IMG/VR virus record: IMGVR_UViG_3300037831_000026
Location: 1-28,597 of that record
DNA from: a virus
Reading direction: 5' to 3' (one strand)
Length of the DNA: 28,597 nt
Below are positions 1 through 8,159 of this stretch, piece by piece. A program made the position numbers and the translations under genes. Under the pieces are notes generated by a model that saw only the letters and a program-made list of their open reading frames with translations, ran no database searches and was not told where the DNA came from. The first letter of the stretch is position 1. Each line of letters opens with the position of its first letter.

Positions 1-128
1 CAAGTGATACACCGTGATATATCAACCCATATCAAGTGATACACCGTGATATATCAACCCATATCAAGTGATACACCGTGATATATCAACCCATATCAAG
101 TGATACACCGTGATATATCAACCCATAC
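1..128. repeat. Tandem 32-bp iteron array (left end)
   Basis: Four head-to-tail copies of a 32-bp unit fill positions 1-32, 33-64, 65-96 and 97-128; the last base of copy four differs. Each unit is a 22-bp core, AGTGATACACCGTGATATATCA, plus a 10-bp spacer ACCCATATCA. The core contains the perfect palindrome TGATATATCA. The same unit fills the right end of the window, so the window ends are probably one array in a circular molecule and the true copy number is uncertain. The array lies directly upstream of the promoter of the DNA polymerase operon and downstream of the membrane winged-helix gene. Replication-initiator or repressor binding is the likely role. Confidence 0.9.
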
Positions 129-139
129 CTCATAAAGAT

Positions 140-168
140 TTGACAAATTAGGTGAAGTGGTGTATGAT
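140..168 (+). promoter_or_regulatory. Sigma-70 promoter of the polymerase operon
   Basis: TTGACA at 140-145, a 17-bp spacer, and TATGAT at 163-168. It sits 12 bp past the iteron array and 35 bp before the polymerase start codon. It belongs to the promoter family found throughout this window and shares an AGGTGAAGTG spacer segment with the promoter at 20454. Confidence 0.8.
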
Positions 169-203
169 ACTAATAGATTGTTAGAACAGAAAGGAAGAAA
201 AGG

Positions 204-2273
204 ATGAACCTCATACACATAACAAACTTGCTGTCAACCCGCGGGTTAGATAGCATACCTGTTTATACCATACAAGAAGAGAGCTTACCAAAGATACGGA
301 AGGCTCTCAAACGTTTTGACTTTTCGGAGTATGACAAGGTGATATTCACAGGTTCTAAGGTTATTCAAGTAGCTTTAGAACTTGCCGGTATGTATAAAAA
401 GGGTGAAAGGTTTAACATACATAACCATCATGGTTATTGGTTTCGGATAGGTAGTACCTGGTGTATGACTTCCTATGGTAAACCTGACATTGTGGAGAAG
501 GGATATCAAGAGAAGGATATAGAGAAGTTCTATACTGAACCCTATGTACCAGAGATAGATACTACTGTTATCCCCCATATACATTCTGAATTGACTAACA
601 CTATAGTTCTAGACATTGAAACTACGGGTCTAGACTATCGCAATGATACAATCACTAGCATTCAAGTCTATTACCCTACCCTTAATACTGTATCGTACAT
701 TGATACTGATATCTCGTACTATATAGCCAAGCTGTATGAGTACGTAGCAGCATCAGGGTGTACAGTCATCGGTCATAATCTAATGTTTGACCTGTGCTTC
801 TTATCCGAAGCTTGTGGAAAGTCATTCTTTGACTTTGACATAGTGGATACTATGCTGCTATCTAAGGCGCGAGGACAGCATCATAACAGCTTGAAGCACC
901 TGGCGACAATGTACAGCACTTACCATCCCAACGCGTACTCTACTGGTACGTACAACAAAGAGTACGCTATAGTAGATAACCTTGCCACATACGATATCTA
1001 CAAACACTTCACTCGTAAGCCTTTGCGGCCTATCGATACGTTGTCAATGCGTAGCTTGCAAGTGTTTGGCAATGCAAAGATTAAGGGAATACACGTAGAC
1101 TTATCTATACTAGATAGTGTTTATAGCGACATACAGCACGAAGTACAAGCCTTAGAGAAAACCTTGACGGAGTATGCAGGTATAGAATGGAGCAACAATA
1201 ACCAGGTAAGTAAAGCACTGATTGACAATGGAGTAAAGCTACGTAGTAAGACAGCTACGGGTAATTACAGCGTGTCTGTACAGGCCTTAGAACCACTAAG
1301 AGAGCAATACTCAATTGTAGACACCTTACTCCAATATCGGAAGCTCACAAAGCTTTTGAGCACCTTCTATAGTACGTATAAGGATACTCTTACCATAGAG
1401 CATCCATACCTACACCCAGAGGTAAAAGTACTGGGGGCTGATACAGGTAGAACCTCGTGCGTTAATCCTAACATACAACAAGTACCCAAAGGTGTGAAGC
1501 GTATCTTCCCAAGCCGATTCAATGGTGGTAGCATAGGACAGTTCGACTTAGCTCAATCAGAGTTAAGGTGTGCTGTGTGGTTGTCTGGTGATACTACTTT
1601 TGCTAAAGCGCTGCAACAAGATGCACACCGTGTAACAGCCAGTAAGGCTTTTGGTATACCTGTCGAAGAAGTAACCGATGTTCAACGTAAAGCTGCTAAG
1701 GCAGTGAACTTTGCTGCATTGTATGGAGCCACCAGTGCAAGTAATCTTGCAGAAAGAACTGGAGCATCAGAGAAAGCTATACAAGCGTGTTTTGATGCAC
1801 TGCAAACCGCCTACCCAAAGCTTATACGATGGCAGCAAGAACAGGTAGCCACAGCAAAGAAGTACCTGCGGGGAATGGACAATTATAAGAAGGTAAGGGA
1901 CTTTAGATATAGCTTACTTTACGGTGGTAAGGGTAAGGTAAGACGGGATGCAATGAATACACCCGTACAAGCTATGTCTGCATATGTCTGCTTAGAACTG
2001 TGTTGCTATATAGCTGACAAGCTAACAGCACACAATAGCTTTGTGATGATGCAAATACACGATAGTGTATTCATTGACGTACATCCTGATGAAGTAGATA
2101 TAGTAACACAAATATGCAAAGACGCTTTTCAGCATCTCAATACAATAGAACCAATAGCATCCTTGCCAGGGTGGGGGCTGATACCGTGTGGTGGGGAGTT
2201 AACATATAACCAGTCTATGTATGATGATAGCGAAGATGTAATAGTGTTAAGCAGTGAAAGGAACACACAATGA
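204..2273 (+). CDS. polA: Family A DNA polymerase with 3'-5' exonuclease domain
   Basis: Phage replicative DNA polymerase of the Pol I/T7 type, 689 aa. The exonuclease domain shows Exo I D137-I-E139, Exo II H191-N-L-M-F-D196 and an Exo III-like D264. The polymerase domain shows motif A with D448 and E453 (DLAQSELR), the O-helix R495, K499, F503, Y507 (RKAAKAVNFAALYG) and motif C H619-D620. Motif C has Ser621 where E. coli Pol I has Glu. There is no N-terminal 5' nuclease domain; that activity is encoded by the next gene, which overlaps by 4 bp (ATGA). The start is set by AAGGAA about 7 nt upstream. The Phe at the O-helix position corresponding to Pol I F762 predicts discrimination against dideoxynucleotides. 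Identification is secure; the role as main replicase is inferred. Confidence 0.96.
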   Translation: MNLIHITNLLSTRGLDSIPVYTIQEESLPKIRKALKRFDFSEYDKVIFTGSKVIQVALELAGMYKKGERFNIHNHHGYWFRIGSTWCMTSYGKPDIVEKGYQEKDIEKFYTEPYVPEIDTTVIPHIHSELTNTIVLDIETTGLDYRNDTITSIQVYYPTLNTVSYIDTDISYYIAKLYEYVAASGCTVIGHNLMFDLCFLSEACGKSFFDFDIVDTMLLSKARGQHHNSLKHLATMYSTYHPNAYSTGTYNKEYAIVDNLATYDIYKHFTRKPLRPIDTLSMRSLQVFGNAKIKGIHVDLSILDSVYSDIQHEVQALEKTLTEYAGIEWSNNNQVSKALIDNGVKLRSKTATGNYSVSVQALEPLREQYSIVDTLLQYRKLTKLLSTFYSTYKDTLTIEHPYLHPEVKVLGADTGRTSCVNPNIQQVPKGVKRIFPSRFNGGSIGQFDLAQSELRCAVWLSGDTTFAKALQQDAHRVTASKAFGIPVEEVTDVQRKAAKAVNFAALYGATSASNLAERTGASEKAIQACFDALQTAYPKLIRWQQEQVATAKKYLRGMDNYKKVRDFRYSLLYGGKGKVRRDAMNTPVQAMSAYVCLELCCYIADKLTAHNSFVMMQIHDSVFIDVHPDEVDIVTQICKDAFQHLNTIEPIASLPGWGLIPCGGELTYNQSMYDDSEDVIVLSSERNTQ

Positions 2274-3064
2274 GAAATGGTATAACAAAAGTAGCAGATA
2301 TGGGTTACATAGTGTACACGTATGCGTTCCACCCCGACGTGTGGTATATGGATATGGCATACCAACTATACTCAACATTAAGTGGTTGCGTCCTGGCTGA
2401 CGAGAACAGGTTTTCATACCGTAAAGAGAACAACAAACACTACAAAGCTAACCGTATTGAGCATAGAGATGATACAGTACACCAACACGCACGTAAGTTC
2501 TGGAGAGAACAAAGAGAAACAGGTGGAGAGAATGGGCTGCACATACTCAGTATGTATGGTGCAGAAGGGGATGACATAGTAGCTTTGTTGGTATTGCAAT
2601 ATGGTCTAAAGGTTATAGGGGTTGACAAAGACTACTACCAATTGCCAGGATTAAATATGGTAAACACCCAGGGGGTTGAGCAAGGGATTAAGGTAGAGAG
2701 GTTGCCTAAAACATTACAGCATCTAAAATGGGACAATACAATGTGGCTATTACATCTTGCTATCAATGGTGATACAAGCGATAACGTGCCTAGGCTTACA
2801 GAGAAGGGAAGACGGGGTTTGGACTTAGAAGCTACCATCTTAGCAGATGATAACCCTTTCGAAGCAGCATACGACGTGTTTGGCGATAGCTTCACTCGTA
2901 ATCTATTCGAAGTAATACTACCACACCCTATGCTTATAAACGAACAACTAACCCCTAGGGATGTATACTTAATGTGTATAGATAGGGAATGGTATGACTA
3001 TGTTCTGTATGCTTCAGAGCGCATACCATTGCCGAATGTATGGGAAGCATACGGGGGTGGGTAA
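2270..3064 (+). CDS. FEN-type 5'-3' exonuclease / flap endonuclease
   Basis: 264-aa stand-alone equivalent of the 5' nuclease domain of Pol I (T4 RNase H, T5 D15 family). It removes RNA primers and 5' flaps. Metal-binding motifs are in the expected order: GAEGDD with E99, D101, D102; VDKDYYQL with D119 and D121; and the helix-3-turn-helix signature GDTSDNVP around D168 and D171. An N-terminal FSYRKE...YKANR segment matches the conserved basic region before the active site. It is translationally coupled to the polymerase by an ATGA overlap, so the two together rebuild a Pol I-like activity set. The C-terminal residues after about 180 diverge from better-known members. Function is confident from the motifs. 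Confidence 0.92.
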   Translation: MRNGITKVADMGYIVYTYAFHPDVWYMDMAYQLYSTLSGCVLADENRFSYRKENNKHYKANRIEHRDDTVHQHARKFWREQRETGGENGLHILSMYGAEGDDIVALLVLQYGLKVIGVDKDYYQLPGLNMVNTQGVEQGIKVERLPKTLQHLKWDNTMWLLHLAINGDTSDNVPRLTEKGRRGLDLEATILADDNPFEAAYDVFGDSFTRNLFEVILPHPMLINEQLTPRDVYLMCIDREWYDYVLYASERIPLPNVWEAYGGG

Positions 3065-3243
3065 TGCTAACATACAGACAGCTTTGGAAGATATTACGGA
3101 TACTAGAACAAGAGATACCATACTTATCAAACCCATTGCCATTGGTAGAACAAGTAGCTGACATACGTCTATCTTGGCAAAGGAAAGATTATCTAAGTTT
3201 TCGCATTGAAGTACACAATTTAATGGACAGTATGCGTTATTAA
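3064..3243 (+). CDS. Small hypothetical protein, 59 aa
   Basis: Begins in a TAATG overlap with the nuclease stop codon, which favours this ATG over an in-frame one 24 bp upstream inside the nuclease gene. The product (MLTYRQLWKILR...) is predicted to be helical, slightly basic, without cysteines or membrane segments. It is the last gene of the plus arm and is followed within 10 bp by a strong bidirectional terminator. No family is recognised. Its coupling to the polymerase and 5' nuclease suggests a replication accessory, but that is inference from position only. Confidence 0.65.
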   Translation: MLTYRQLWKILRILEQEIPYLSNPLPLVEQVADIRLSWQRKDYLSFRIEVHNLMDSMRY

Positions 3244-3253
3244 ACACAAAAAT

Positions 3254-3280
3254 ACCCCCTATGGGAATACCATAGGGGGT
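3254..3280. terminator. Bidirectional intrinsic terminator
   Basis: Perfect 11-bp stem ACCCCCTATGG/CCATAGGGGGT with a 5-nt loop, followed by TTTATTATTT on the plus strand and by TATTTTTGTG on the minus strand. It lies exactly where the plus-strand polymerase operon and the minus-strand structural operon converge, so it ends both. Confidence 0.93.
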
Positions 3281-3288
3281 TTTATTAT

Positions 3289-3540
3289 TTAACGACGCAA
3301 AGTATTCAAGTTCGTGTTATGACCTTGCTGCATAAGAGAGTGCAGCGTCTGTATAGACGCTACGGCAGCAGCAAGCTCTGATGCTGTTATTCCAAACTCA
3401 GTCAAGTCATCGTCTGTGATACTGTTTGCATAATCCAAGCTATCCCATATCCATCTATACTCTAAGGCTATTTGAGCGTGCAGTGCTGTGTATTGACCCA
3501 CAGCATTCATATATCGTTCAATAAAAGTACTCTTTGTCAT
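3289..3540 (-). CDS. Small hypothetical protein, 83 aa, end of structural operon
   Basis: Last gene of the minus arm, 10 nt after the fiber-like gene and ending just before the convergent terminator. The start is supported by an AAGGAG-type site (complement of TCTCCTTA at 3545-3552). The product is predicted all-helical with an Ala-rich middle (ASELAAAVASIQ) and no membrane segment or cysteine. No family is recognised. Position suggests a minor virion or tail-tip component, but nothing in the sequence proves it. Confidence 0.6.
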   Translation of the reverse strand: MTKSTFIERYMNAVGQYTALHAQIALEYRWIWDSLDYANSITDDDLTEFGITASELAAAVASIQTLHSLMQQGHNTNLNTLRR

Positions 3541-3550
3541 ATTATTCTCC

Positions 3551-4675
3551 TTACGTAAAAATTTTCCTGGCAGTAAAGTAGAACCCTGCTGAAATATTAG
3601 ACGGCGATCCAGTAGGCACCAGGCTTACGTACATCATCTGGTCTGCTGCATTAATAATTGTACCCACTATATCAAAATCAAACACGTCCCAGTCAGGACG
3701 CGTTTGTACTGTGAAACTATCTAACGCGTTATCTGAACTTGCAGCATTACGTAACCGAAACAGTACTGTCCAGTAGTTGGATGCATCCCAAGTATGACCA
3801 CCGGACCACAGCCCTATGGAAGCCTTGGTGATTTTTAAATTTTCCGCTATGGCTGTGAAGAAGGGAATAGAGTTACCTAATGACATATTGTAAGCGAAAG
3901 TATTGTATGGTGAAACCGAAATAGTTATCTCATTACCCACCCACCTTGTACCATCGTAGAACGCCATTTCCATCAAGTCAGTACGATAGAATACATCTCC
4001 TGTTGAAGGTGAACCTGGGAAGGAAGTACCACTATCAATACCACCACCGGTATCTATTGTTACTTGACCACTACCATCATCAGTAAGTGTTCCATCGCTC
4101 ACAATAATTGTCTTTACATTACTTACTGAAGGTGCTCCATCCTCTTCTTCTACAGTCAATGGCGTACCACCACCACTACCACTGCGGATAGATACATATC
4201 CTTTACCAACATTCTCCTGTATGCTGGTTAGACGGTTGTCTAGCTCTTTAATATCATCTATCCGTAACCGACGTAGTTGAACCATTCCATTGTTTGTTAT
4301 TGGTACCTCTTTATCACTGTCTGCTGGTACTGTGTGATAGTCTACTAGGCTATGCTGTGTAGGGTTATATGCTGTTGGCTTACCTGTTATGCTGCTCCAC
4401 TTGTGGTTGTGTGGTGCAGGTGGAAACTGTGCTGGTTTATCTATGATATTTGACCAGGTTAAGACTTGATACACCTGTTCTGGTAAAGTTTTGATGCTTG
4501 TGTCTATGATATACTTCATATCATTGACTTTATCATATAAGCTTTTGAAGGTAGTATAATCGTTGGCTATATTGCTAATACACTTTAATACATTATCATA
4601 TGTACTGTGTTCAACGTCTTGCTTTGCCTTCTTATATGCCATAGCATACAGCTTCTTCAAAGTTTCACTGTTCAT
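3551..4675 (-). CDS. Fiber-like virion protein (possible receptor binding)
   Basis: 374 aa. Residues 1-70 are helical and coiled-coil-like. They are followed by short fiber-type repeats (ITGKPTAYNPTQHSLVDYHT), a Gly/Ser-rich stretch (SIRSGSGGGTPLTVEEEDG), a segment rich in Thr, Asp and Val of the kind seen in phage fibers, the motif GDVFYRTDLMEMAFYDGTRWVG, and a C-terminal beta-rich domain from about residue 250. This modular layout is common in phage head or tail fibers that contact the cell surface. The start codon directly abuts the stop of the upstream connector-like gene. It is the only fiber-like gene of this size here and therefore the best candidate for host recognition. The fiber call rests on composition, not on a named domain. 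Confidence 0.6.
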   Translation of the reverse strand: MNSETLKKLYAMAYKKAKQDVEHSTYDNVLKCISNIANDYTTFKSLYDKVNDMKYIIDTSIKTLPEQVYQVLTWSNIIDKPAQFPPAPHNHKWSSITGKPTAYNPTQHSLVDYHTVPADSDKEVPITNNGMVQLRRLRIDDIKELDNRLTSIQENVGKGYVSIRSGSGGGTPLTVEEEDGAPSVSNVKTIIVSDGTLTDDGSGQVTIDTGGGIDSGTSFPGSPSTGDVFYRTDLMEMAFYDGTRWVGNEITISVSPYNTFAYNMSLGNSIPFFTAIAENLKITKASIGLWSGGHTWDASNYWTVLFRLRNAASSDNALDSFTVQTRPDWDVFDFDIVGTIINAADQMMYVSLVPTGSPSNISAGFYFTARKIFT

Positions 4676-5188
4676 CTAATGTATCTCCCTACTTATACCA
4701 GTATCAAAGTCATTCGTAAGGGTATAGCCTATACTAGCTTGTTGATATGCTTTCCGCATTTCTTTGAGGGTATCAATGCGTTCATTGCGATTGAAACTAC
4801 CCTCTTCAGTGCTAAAGCTATATTCCTTACGCAGCAAAGCAATGAGTATAGTAATGCTTTCAGCAGCCGCCGCATAAATATTACAAGACGTACCATCAAC
4901 GTACAGTCTATCTTGCTCTTCTGAGAACTTCCAGTATCCCCGCGCCAGGTCCTCACTACTGGCAGTTACTTCAGTATCATCAGCATCATATATTGTAGCA
5001 TCTATCCAGTTACCTGCAGAAGCTCTGAATGTTTTCATATTACTATGAGCAGGGACTAACTCATTCTGAAACACCTTGACGCTATGTCTATCAATTATAT
5101 TCTGCAGGAGAGTATCAGACAGGTCATATGGGGTTTCACTATCAGCAATCAGATATCTAATACTTGTTATTGTAGCTGTATACGACAT
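4676..5188 (-). CDS. Putative head-tail connector/adaptor protein
   Basis: 170 aa, helical N-terminus followed by a mixed segment, then a helical region with YSFSTEEGSFNRNERIDTLK and an aromatic/Gln-rich helix. Phage head-completion (gp6-like) adaptors often carry a similar C-terminal motif (EYSFS...G.S..R......). Its place after the portal and the Mu F-like gene and before the fiber-like gene is the usual place for a connector. It would form a ring under the portal that closes the packaged head. The family assignment is by weak motif and position; it could instead be a minor head protein. Confidence 0.5.
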   Translation of the reverse strand: MSYTATITSIRYLIADSETPYDLSDTLLQNIIDRHSVKVFQNELVPAHSNMKTFRASAGNWIDATIYDADDTEVTASSEDLARGYWKFSEEQDRLYVDGTSCNIYAAAAESITILIALLRKEYSFSTEEGSFNRNERIDTLKEMRKAYQQASIGYTLTNDFDTGISREIH

Positions 5189-5200
5189 AATACACCCTCA

Positions 5201-5554
5201 CTATACTATCTTTAGTTTTACAGTACACCTGCACCTGGGGTGGTACTTAGGGAGTACAGCCACCCTGGGGCTCCCCCCCTGAACGACTATCATCATAATG
5301 CGTTGTACTTCTAACAACGCCTGAGTTACAGTGAACGTACCAGGAAAAGTGTACTGCTTACCTTGCTTTCTCCTACACACCTTACACGTCCGCTCATCAA
5401 ACCGAACTTGTACTACCCCCATAACCTTCTTATTCTTCATCTCTTGCACTTTCTTACGTAAGATAGCTGATGCAGTTTTTCCGCTTTCTTTAGCAATCTT
5501 CTTTGCAGTACGTACAGTCAGGTCAAATAAGAATTTTAGGACTTGTCCTACCAT
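5201..5554 (-). CDS. Mu F-like minor head protein (stand-alone C-terminal domain)
   Basis: 117 aa with the hallmark of the Phage Mu protein F head-morphogenesis domain: DERTC57KVC60 followed by H105-P-R-C108-R-C110, probably a zinc site. In most phages this domain is the C-terminal part of a 250-400 aa protein; here only about 110 residues remain, after a short basic helical leader (residues 1-45). It starts in a TAATG overlap with the upstream gene and lies three genes after the portal, as expected. These proteins are low-copy head proteins that interact with the portal. The domain call is firm; the short form is unusual. Confidence 0.8.
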   Translation of the reverse strand: MVGQVLKFLFDLTVRTAKKIAKESGKTASAILRKKVQEMKNKKVMGVVQVRFDERTCKVCRRKQGKQYTFPGTFTVTQALLEVQRIMMIVVQGGSPRVAVLPKYHPRCRCTVKLKIV

Positions 5555-6132
5555 TACAACCCTCGCTTATCGATATCTTCTTCTAATAGATATGGGAAAT
5601 ATTGTAGTGCAAACATAGTTTGTACCTTACATAGTGTATCAAGCTCCGTGTTTACATCTATACACAATGTCAACAGTCTACTCTCAGTATATATACGCTC
5701 TTCCTTACCCTCTCCTAACCACTTTTCGTTGCTCTCTTCAAGCTGTTGTGTCTTCATTGGTATATATTCGCTTATAATATACTCTTTAGTTAGCTCAATA
5801 GGGTACTTAACAAAGTCATTGACAGGTATTAAGTCATATACTTTGCCGTCAGGGTGAAGCTTAGATAGTTCTTTCTTACAAGTACCTGACGCAATAGTTA
5901 TTGCTATTGCTTGTAGCTCTTCCATAGATGTACGGAATGGTGTTTCTTCATTCCAGGTTAACCTCAATGCGTTATATATTAGTAACTCATCTCGTTCCAA
6001 GTCCTTCACAGAGCTACTCTTAACAGCGACAATGCCTGGAGCTATATCATCTTCACTGCAATGTCCACAACCACACGAGGGTGTCTTATGTATGTTAGGC
6101 TTGATTGTCTTCTTTCCCATCTTCTTTAGCAT
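5554..6132 (-). CDS. Hypothetical protein, 192 aa, between portal and Mu F-like gene
   Basis: No family recognised. The N-terminal 30 residues are basic and then Cys-rich (CGCGHC at about residues 20-25, with H23 between), which could bind a metal. The rest is predicted helical and acidic. An AGAAGGG site 7 nt upstream supports the first ATG; a second ATG four codons on is possible. It overlaps the end of the upstream gene by 38 nt and is coupled to the Mu F-like gene by TAATG. Since Mu F proteins normally have a larger N-terminal region, this gene may be the split-off N-terminal half. That is an inference from position only. Confidence 0.55.
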   Translation of the reverse strand: MLKKMGKKTIKPNIHKTPSCGCGHCSEDDIAPGIVAVKSSSVKDLERDELLIYNALRLTWNEETPFRTSMEELQAIAITIASGTCKKELSKLHPDGKVYDLIPVNDFVKYPIELTKEYIISEYIPMKTQQLEESNEKWLGEGKEERIYTESRLLTLCIDVNTELDTLCKVQTMFALQYFPYLLEEDIDKRGL

Positions 6133-6430
6133 TAGAATACCCTTCTATGTCTACTGCTAGTGTTTCTAGTAGTGCGTCTATATCAGTAGTCTTACTCTTT
6201 ACAGGTTGAGATAGTTCTATATTGTCTAACCCTGCTATCTTCATTGCATCTTCTACTGCGATGCCTGTATCAGTTAGTACTTTAAGATTAGATATCTTTT
6301 GAGTGACATTATCTGGAGTATGAGAGTTAGCCTGATCTAGATCATCAAACATTGTATAGATATTAATTATGTCTTGTTCTAACGCTTCTATCCTGTCTAA
6401 TATCTTATTGATAGCATCATCTATGTTCAT
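6095..6430 (-). CDS. Small coiled-coil protein next to portal, 111 aa
   Basis: The ATG at 6430 (MNIDDAINKILDRIEALEQD) is preferred to a TTG two codons upstream. It overlaps the end of the portal gene by 14 nt. The product is very acidic, with a predicted coiled coil in residues 1-35 and a helical middle (GIAVEDAMKIAGL). No family recognised. Size, acidity and coiled coil would suit a head assembly factor or a small scaffold, but the capsid gene already contains a linker that can serve as scaffold, so the role is open. Confidence 0.55.
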   Translation of the reverse strand: MNIDDAINKILDRIEALEQDIINIYTMFDDLDQANSHTPDNVTQKISNLKVLTDTGIAVEDAMKIAGLDNIELSQPVKSKTTDIDALLETLAVDIEGYSNAKEDGKEDNQA

Positions 6431-7679
6431 CAGCAACCCCCAGCCGCTTAATAGTTTCCTCTTGGATACTCATAAAACTACTATCTTCTTCTTTATTACC
6501 CACTAGTTTTTCCACTACAGGTCTATCATAGTCAAAGTCTTCTGGTTCATTATCCTCAATAGGAGAATACCCCAACATTTCTCTCGCTTCATTCACGCTT
6601 ATCATACCACCATATACAAGCCGCTGTAGGTTTATTGCCTTCTCTGTTTCCATCTCCTGTAGTACTTCTAATTGTTTGAAGTTGAACACTAGTTCTACGT
6701 TGTACTCGTTTAAGAACTTAGTATTAAGTTGTTCTGCAATAAATTCAGCTTCAGGTATAAGCGTGTTCATATAGAATGATAACCGCTCTTCTTTAGCTGT
6801 TGCGTAGTTTGATGAAGATGGAAGTAGAAGAGCCATAGGTACACCCATAGCAATCGTAATCTCCTCTTGCTTCTGTGTTGCTATGGCTTGAAAATCCATA
6901 TCCTTTAACCCATCGCCCACAGTCATAGGTGTAACCTGTGCAGTAGTAACACCAGTGCTCCAGGCATTCTTGACACCATTGACTAACTTTGACCACCAGG
7001 TTTCAAGCTGCGATAGCTGTTCCCTGGTAGGTGTAGCTAATGGATTATCACCCCCTACGGATAGCAATGTGGCTTTAATGGCACCCCTGCGAAAGAAATT
7101 AGTAGTGAAGGTATCCATATTCGCCATTGCATCAGCACTAGAAAGAGCAACACGTGCAGGTGATTGACCAGGGTATCTCGTATTGGTTAGGTTAGGATAC
7201 CATATTACTACTATGTCTTCAGGTTGCACTTCACTATAGACATTATATGCAGAAAAACGATAGTAGTCTGGTTCAAAAGCATTAGTACTATAGTACGGGG
7301 TTATATCGCTAGCAGGTATACATACGGGCATAGGGTTAAAACCATACTCGTTAGTTTGTCGTATCATATACGCGGCACCAGTCAATGCTAGACTTGCTTC
7401 AATATAGAACAAATAATCTTTTATTCTCGTATGCCATAGTCGTATTGGTTGTGGCACCTCATTGTTTGGGTCATACTCTTTTCCTCTCCACCTGTATTTA
7501 ACGGGGAATGAAGCAATAGTCTTTGCACGTATATCAATGCATCTATAAAGTGTAGGTACTATGTTGTATAAGTCAATCGGTGAATGCAAAGACTGTTCTG
7601 AGATATAGTCATCTTCTCTCAGAAAATCGTCTAGTGTATAACTTTTGATGCCTTCATTAGCTGTATGTTTGAAAAACAT
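6417..7679 (-). CDS. Portal protein, HK97 family
   Basis: 420 aa, normal length for an HK97-type portal (Phage_portal). The typical order of segments is present: an N-terminal region with YRCIDIRAKTIASFPVKYR, a core with the GAAYMIRQ and PEDIVVIWYPN motifs, PGQSPARVALSSADAM, the FFRRGAI segment, and the C-terminal MGVPMALLLPSSSNYATAKE and MISVNEAREMLGYSPI motifs, the last being very characteristic. It forms the dodecameric DNA entry channel and docks the terminase. The start has an AGGGGGTTAAG site immediately upstream. It lies downstream of capsid and decoration-like genes rather than next to the terminase, which is not the most common order. Confidence 0.93.
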   Translation of the reverse strand: MFFKHTANEGIKSYTLDDFLREDDYISEQSLHSPIDLYNIVPTLYRCIDIRAKTIASFPVKYRWRGKEYDPNNEVPQPIRLWHTRIKDYLFYIEASLALTGAAYMIRQTNEYGFNPMPVCIPASDITPYYSTNAFEPDYYRFSAYNVYSEVQPEDIVVIWYPNLTNTRYPGQSPARVALSSADAMANMDTFTTNFFRRGAIKATLLSVGGDNPLATPTREQLSQLETWWSKLVNGVKNAWSTGVTTAQVTPMTVGDGLKDMDFQAIATQKQEEITIAMGVPMALLLPSSSNYATAKEERLSFYMNTLIPEAEFIAEQLNTKFLNEYNVELVFNFKQLEVLQEMETEKAINLQRLVYGGMISVNEAREMLGYSPIEDNEPEDFDYDRPVVEKLVGNKEEDSSFMSIQEETIKRLGVADEHR

Positions 7680-7688
7680 CTTAACCCC

Positions 7689-8159
7689 CTAGATAGCACT
7701 TACATCAGCTATGGAAGATATAGGTACCCATATGTTTTGTGATGTATCGCTGCTGAATAGAACTAATACCTCTTTGTTTGCTAGTGAATGTGACGTTGGC
7801 ATTGAACCAACAAGATAGATATAATTACTTGCTGCACAGGTTACGGTGTGAGTACCACCAGCAGCAATCATAGCTATAATACTAGGGGTGTCTGTTATAG
7901 AAGGTAGCGTTATGTTTGCTTGTACCACAACAAGTACAATACTTTCTGTTGGGGTTATTGCACCAGCAGAAGTATGAAGTATAAATTCTGTACTTATACC
8001 AGTGCCCCCACCACCACCACTAAAGAAAGATGATAGAACGTCAAGTCCTACTCGTTTTGTATCGCTTGCGCTATCATCGTAGATTACCATATCATCTGCA
8101 TTCTCTAAACCACTAGGAAGGTTTGTTAAGTCTGGTATGGTTACATAATCACTGCTCAT
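7689..8159 (-). CDS. Putative virion decoration/fiber protein, 156 aa
   Basis: The N-terminus (SDYVTIPDLTNLPSG...DDMVIYDDSASDTKRVGLDVL) resembles the short anchor domain found on many phage tail or head fiber proteins. It is followed by a Gly linker (SFFSGGGGGTG, about 47-57) and a beta-rich C-terminal domain with little charge. Coupled to the upstream gene by TAATG and placed 9 nt before the portal gene. The anchor-linker-beta-domain plan suggests a protein displayed on the particle surface. No specific family recognised. Confidence 0.5.
   Translation of the reverse strand: MSSDYVTIPDLTNLPSGLENADDMVIYDDSASDTKRVGLDVLSSFFSGGGGGTGISTEFILHTSAGAITPTESIVLVVVQANITLPSITDTPSIIAMIAAGGTHTVTCAASNYIYLVGSMPTSHSLANKEVLVLFSSDTSQNIWVPISSIADVSAI

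Noticed and set aside
1-128. CRISPR array
   Set aside because: Repeats are directly adjacent with identical 10-bp spacers, no variable spacers and no cas genes.
5543-5857. Plus-strand open frame opposite the 192-aa gene
   Set aside because: No ribosome site, Ser-rich shadow translation; minus-strand genes here are coupled and have motifs.
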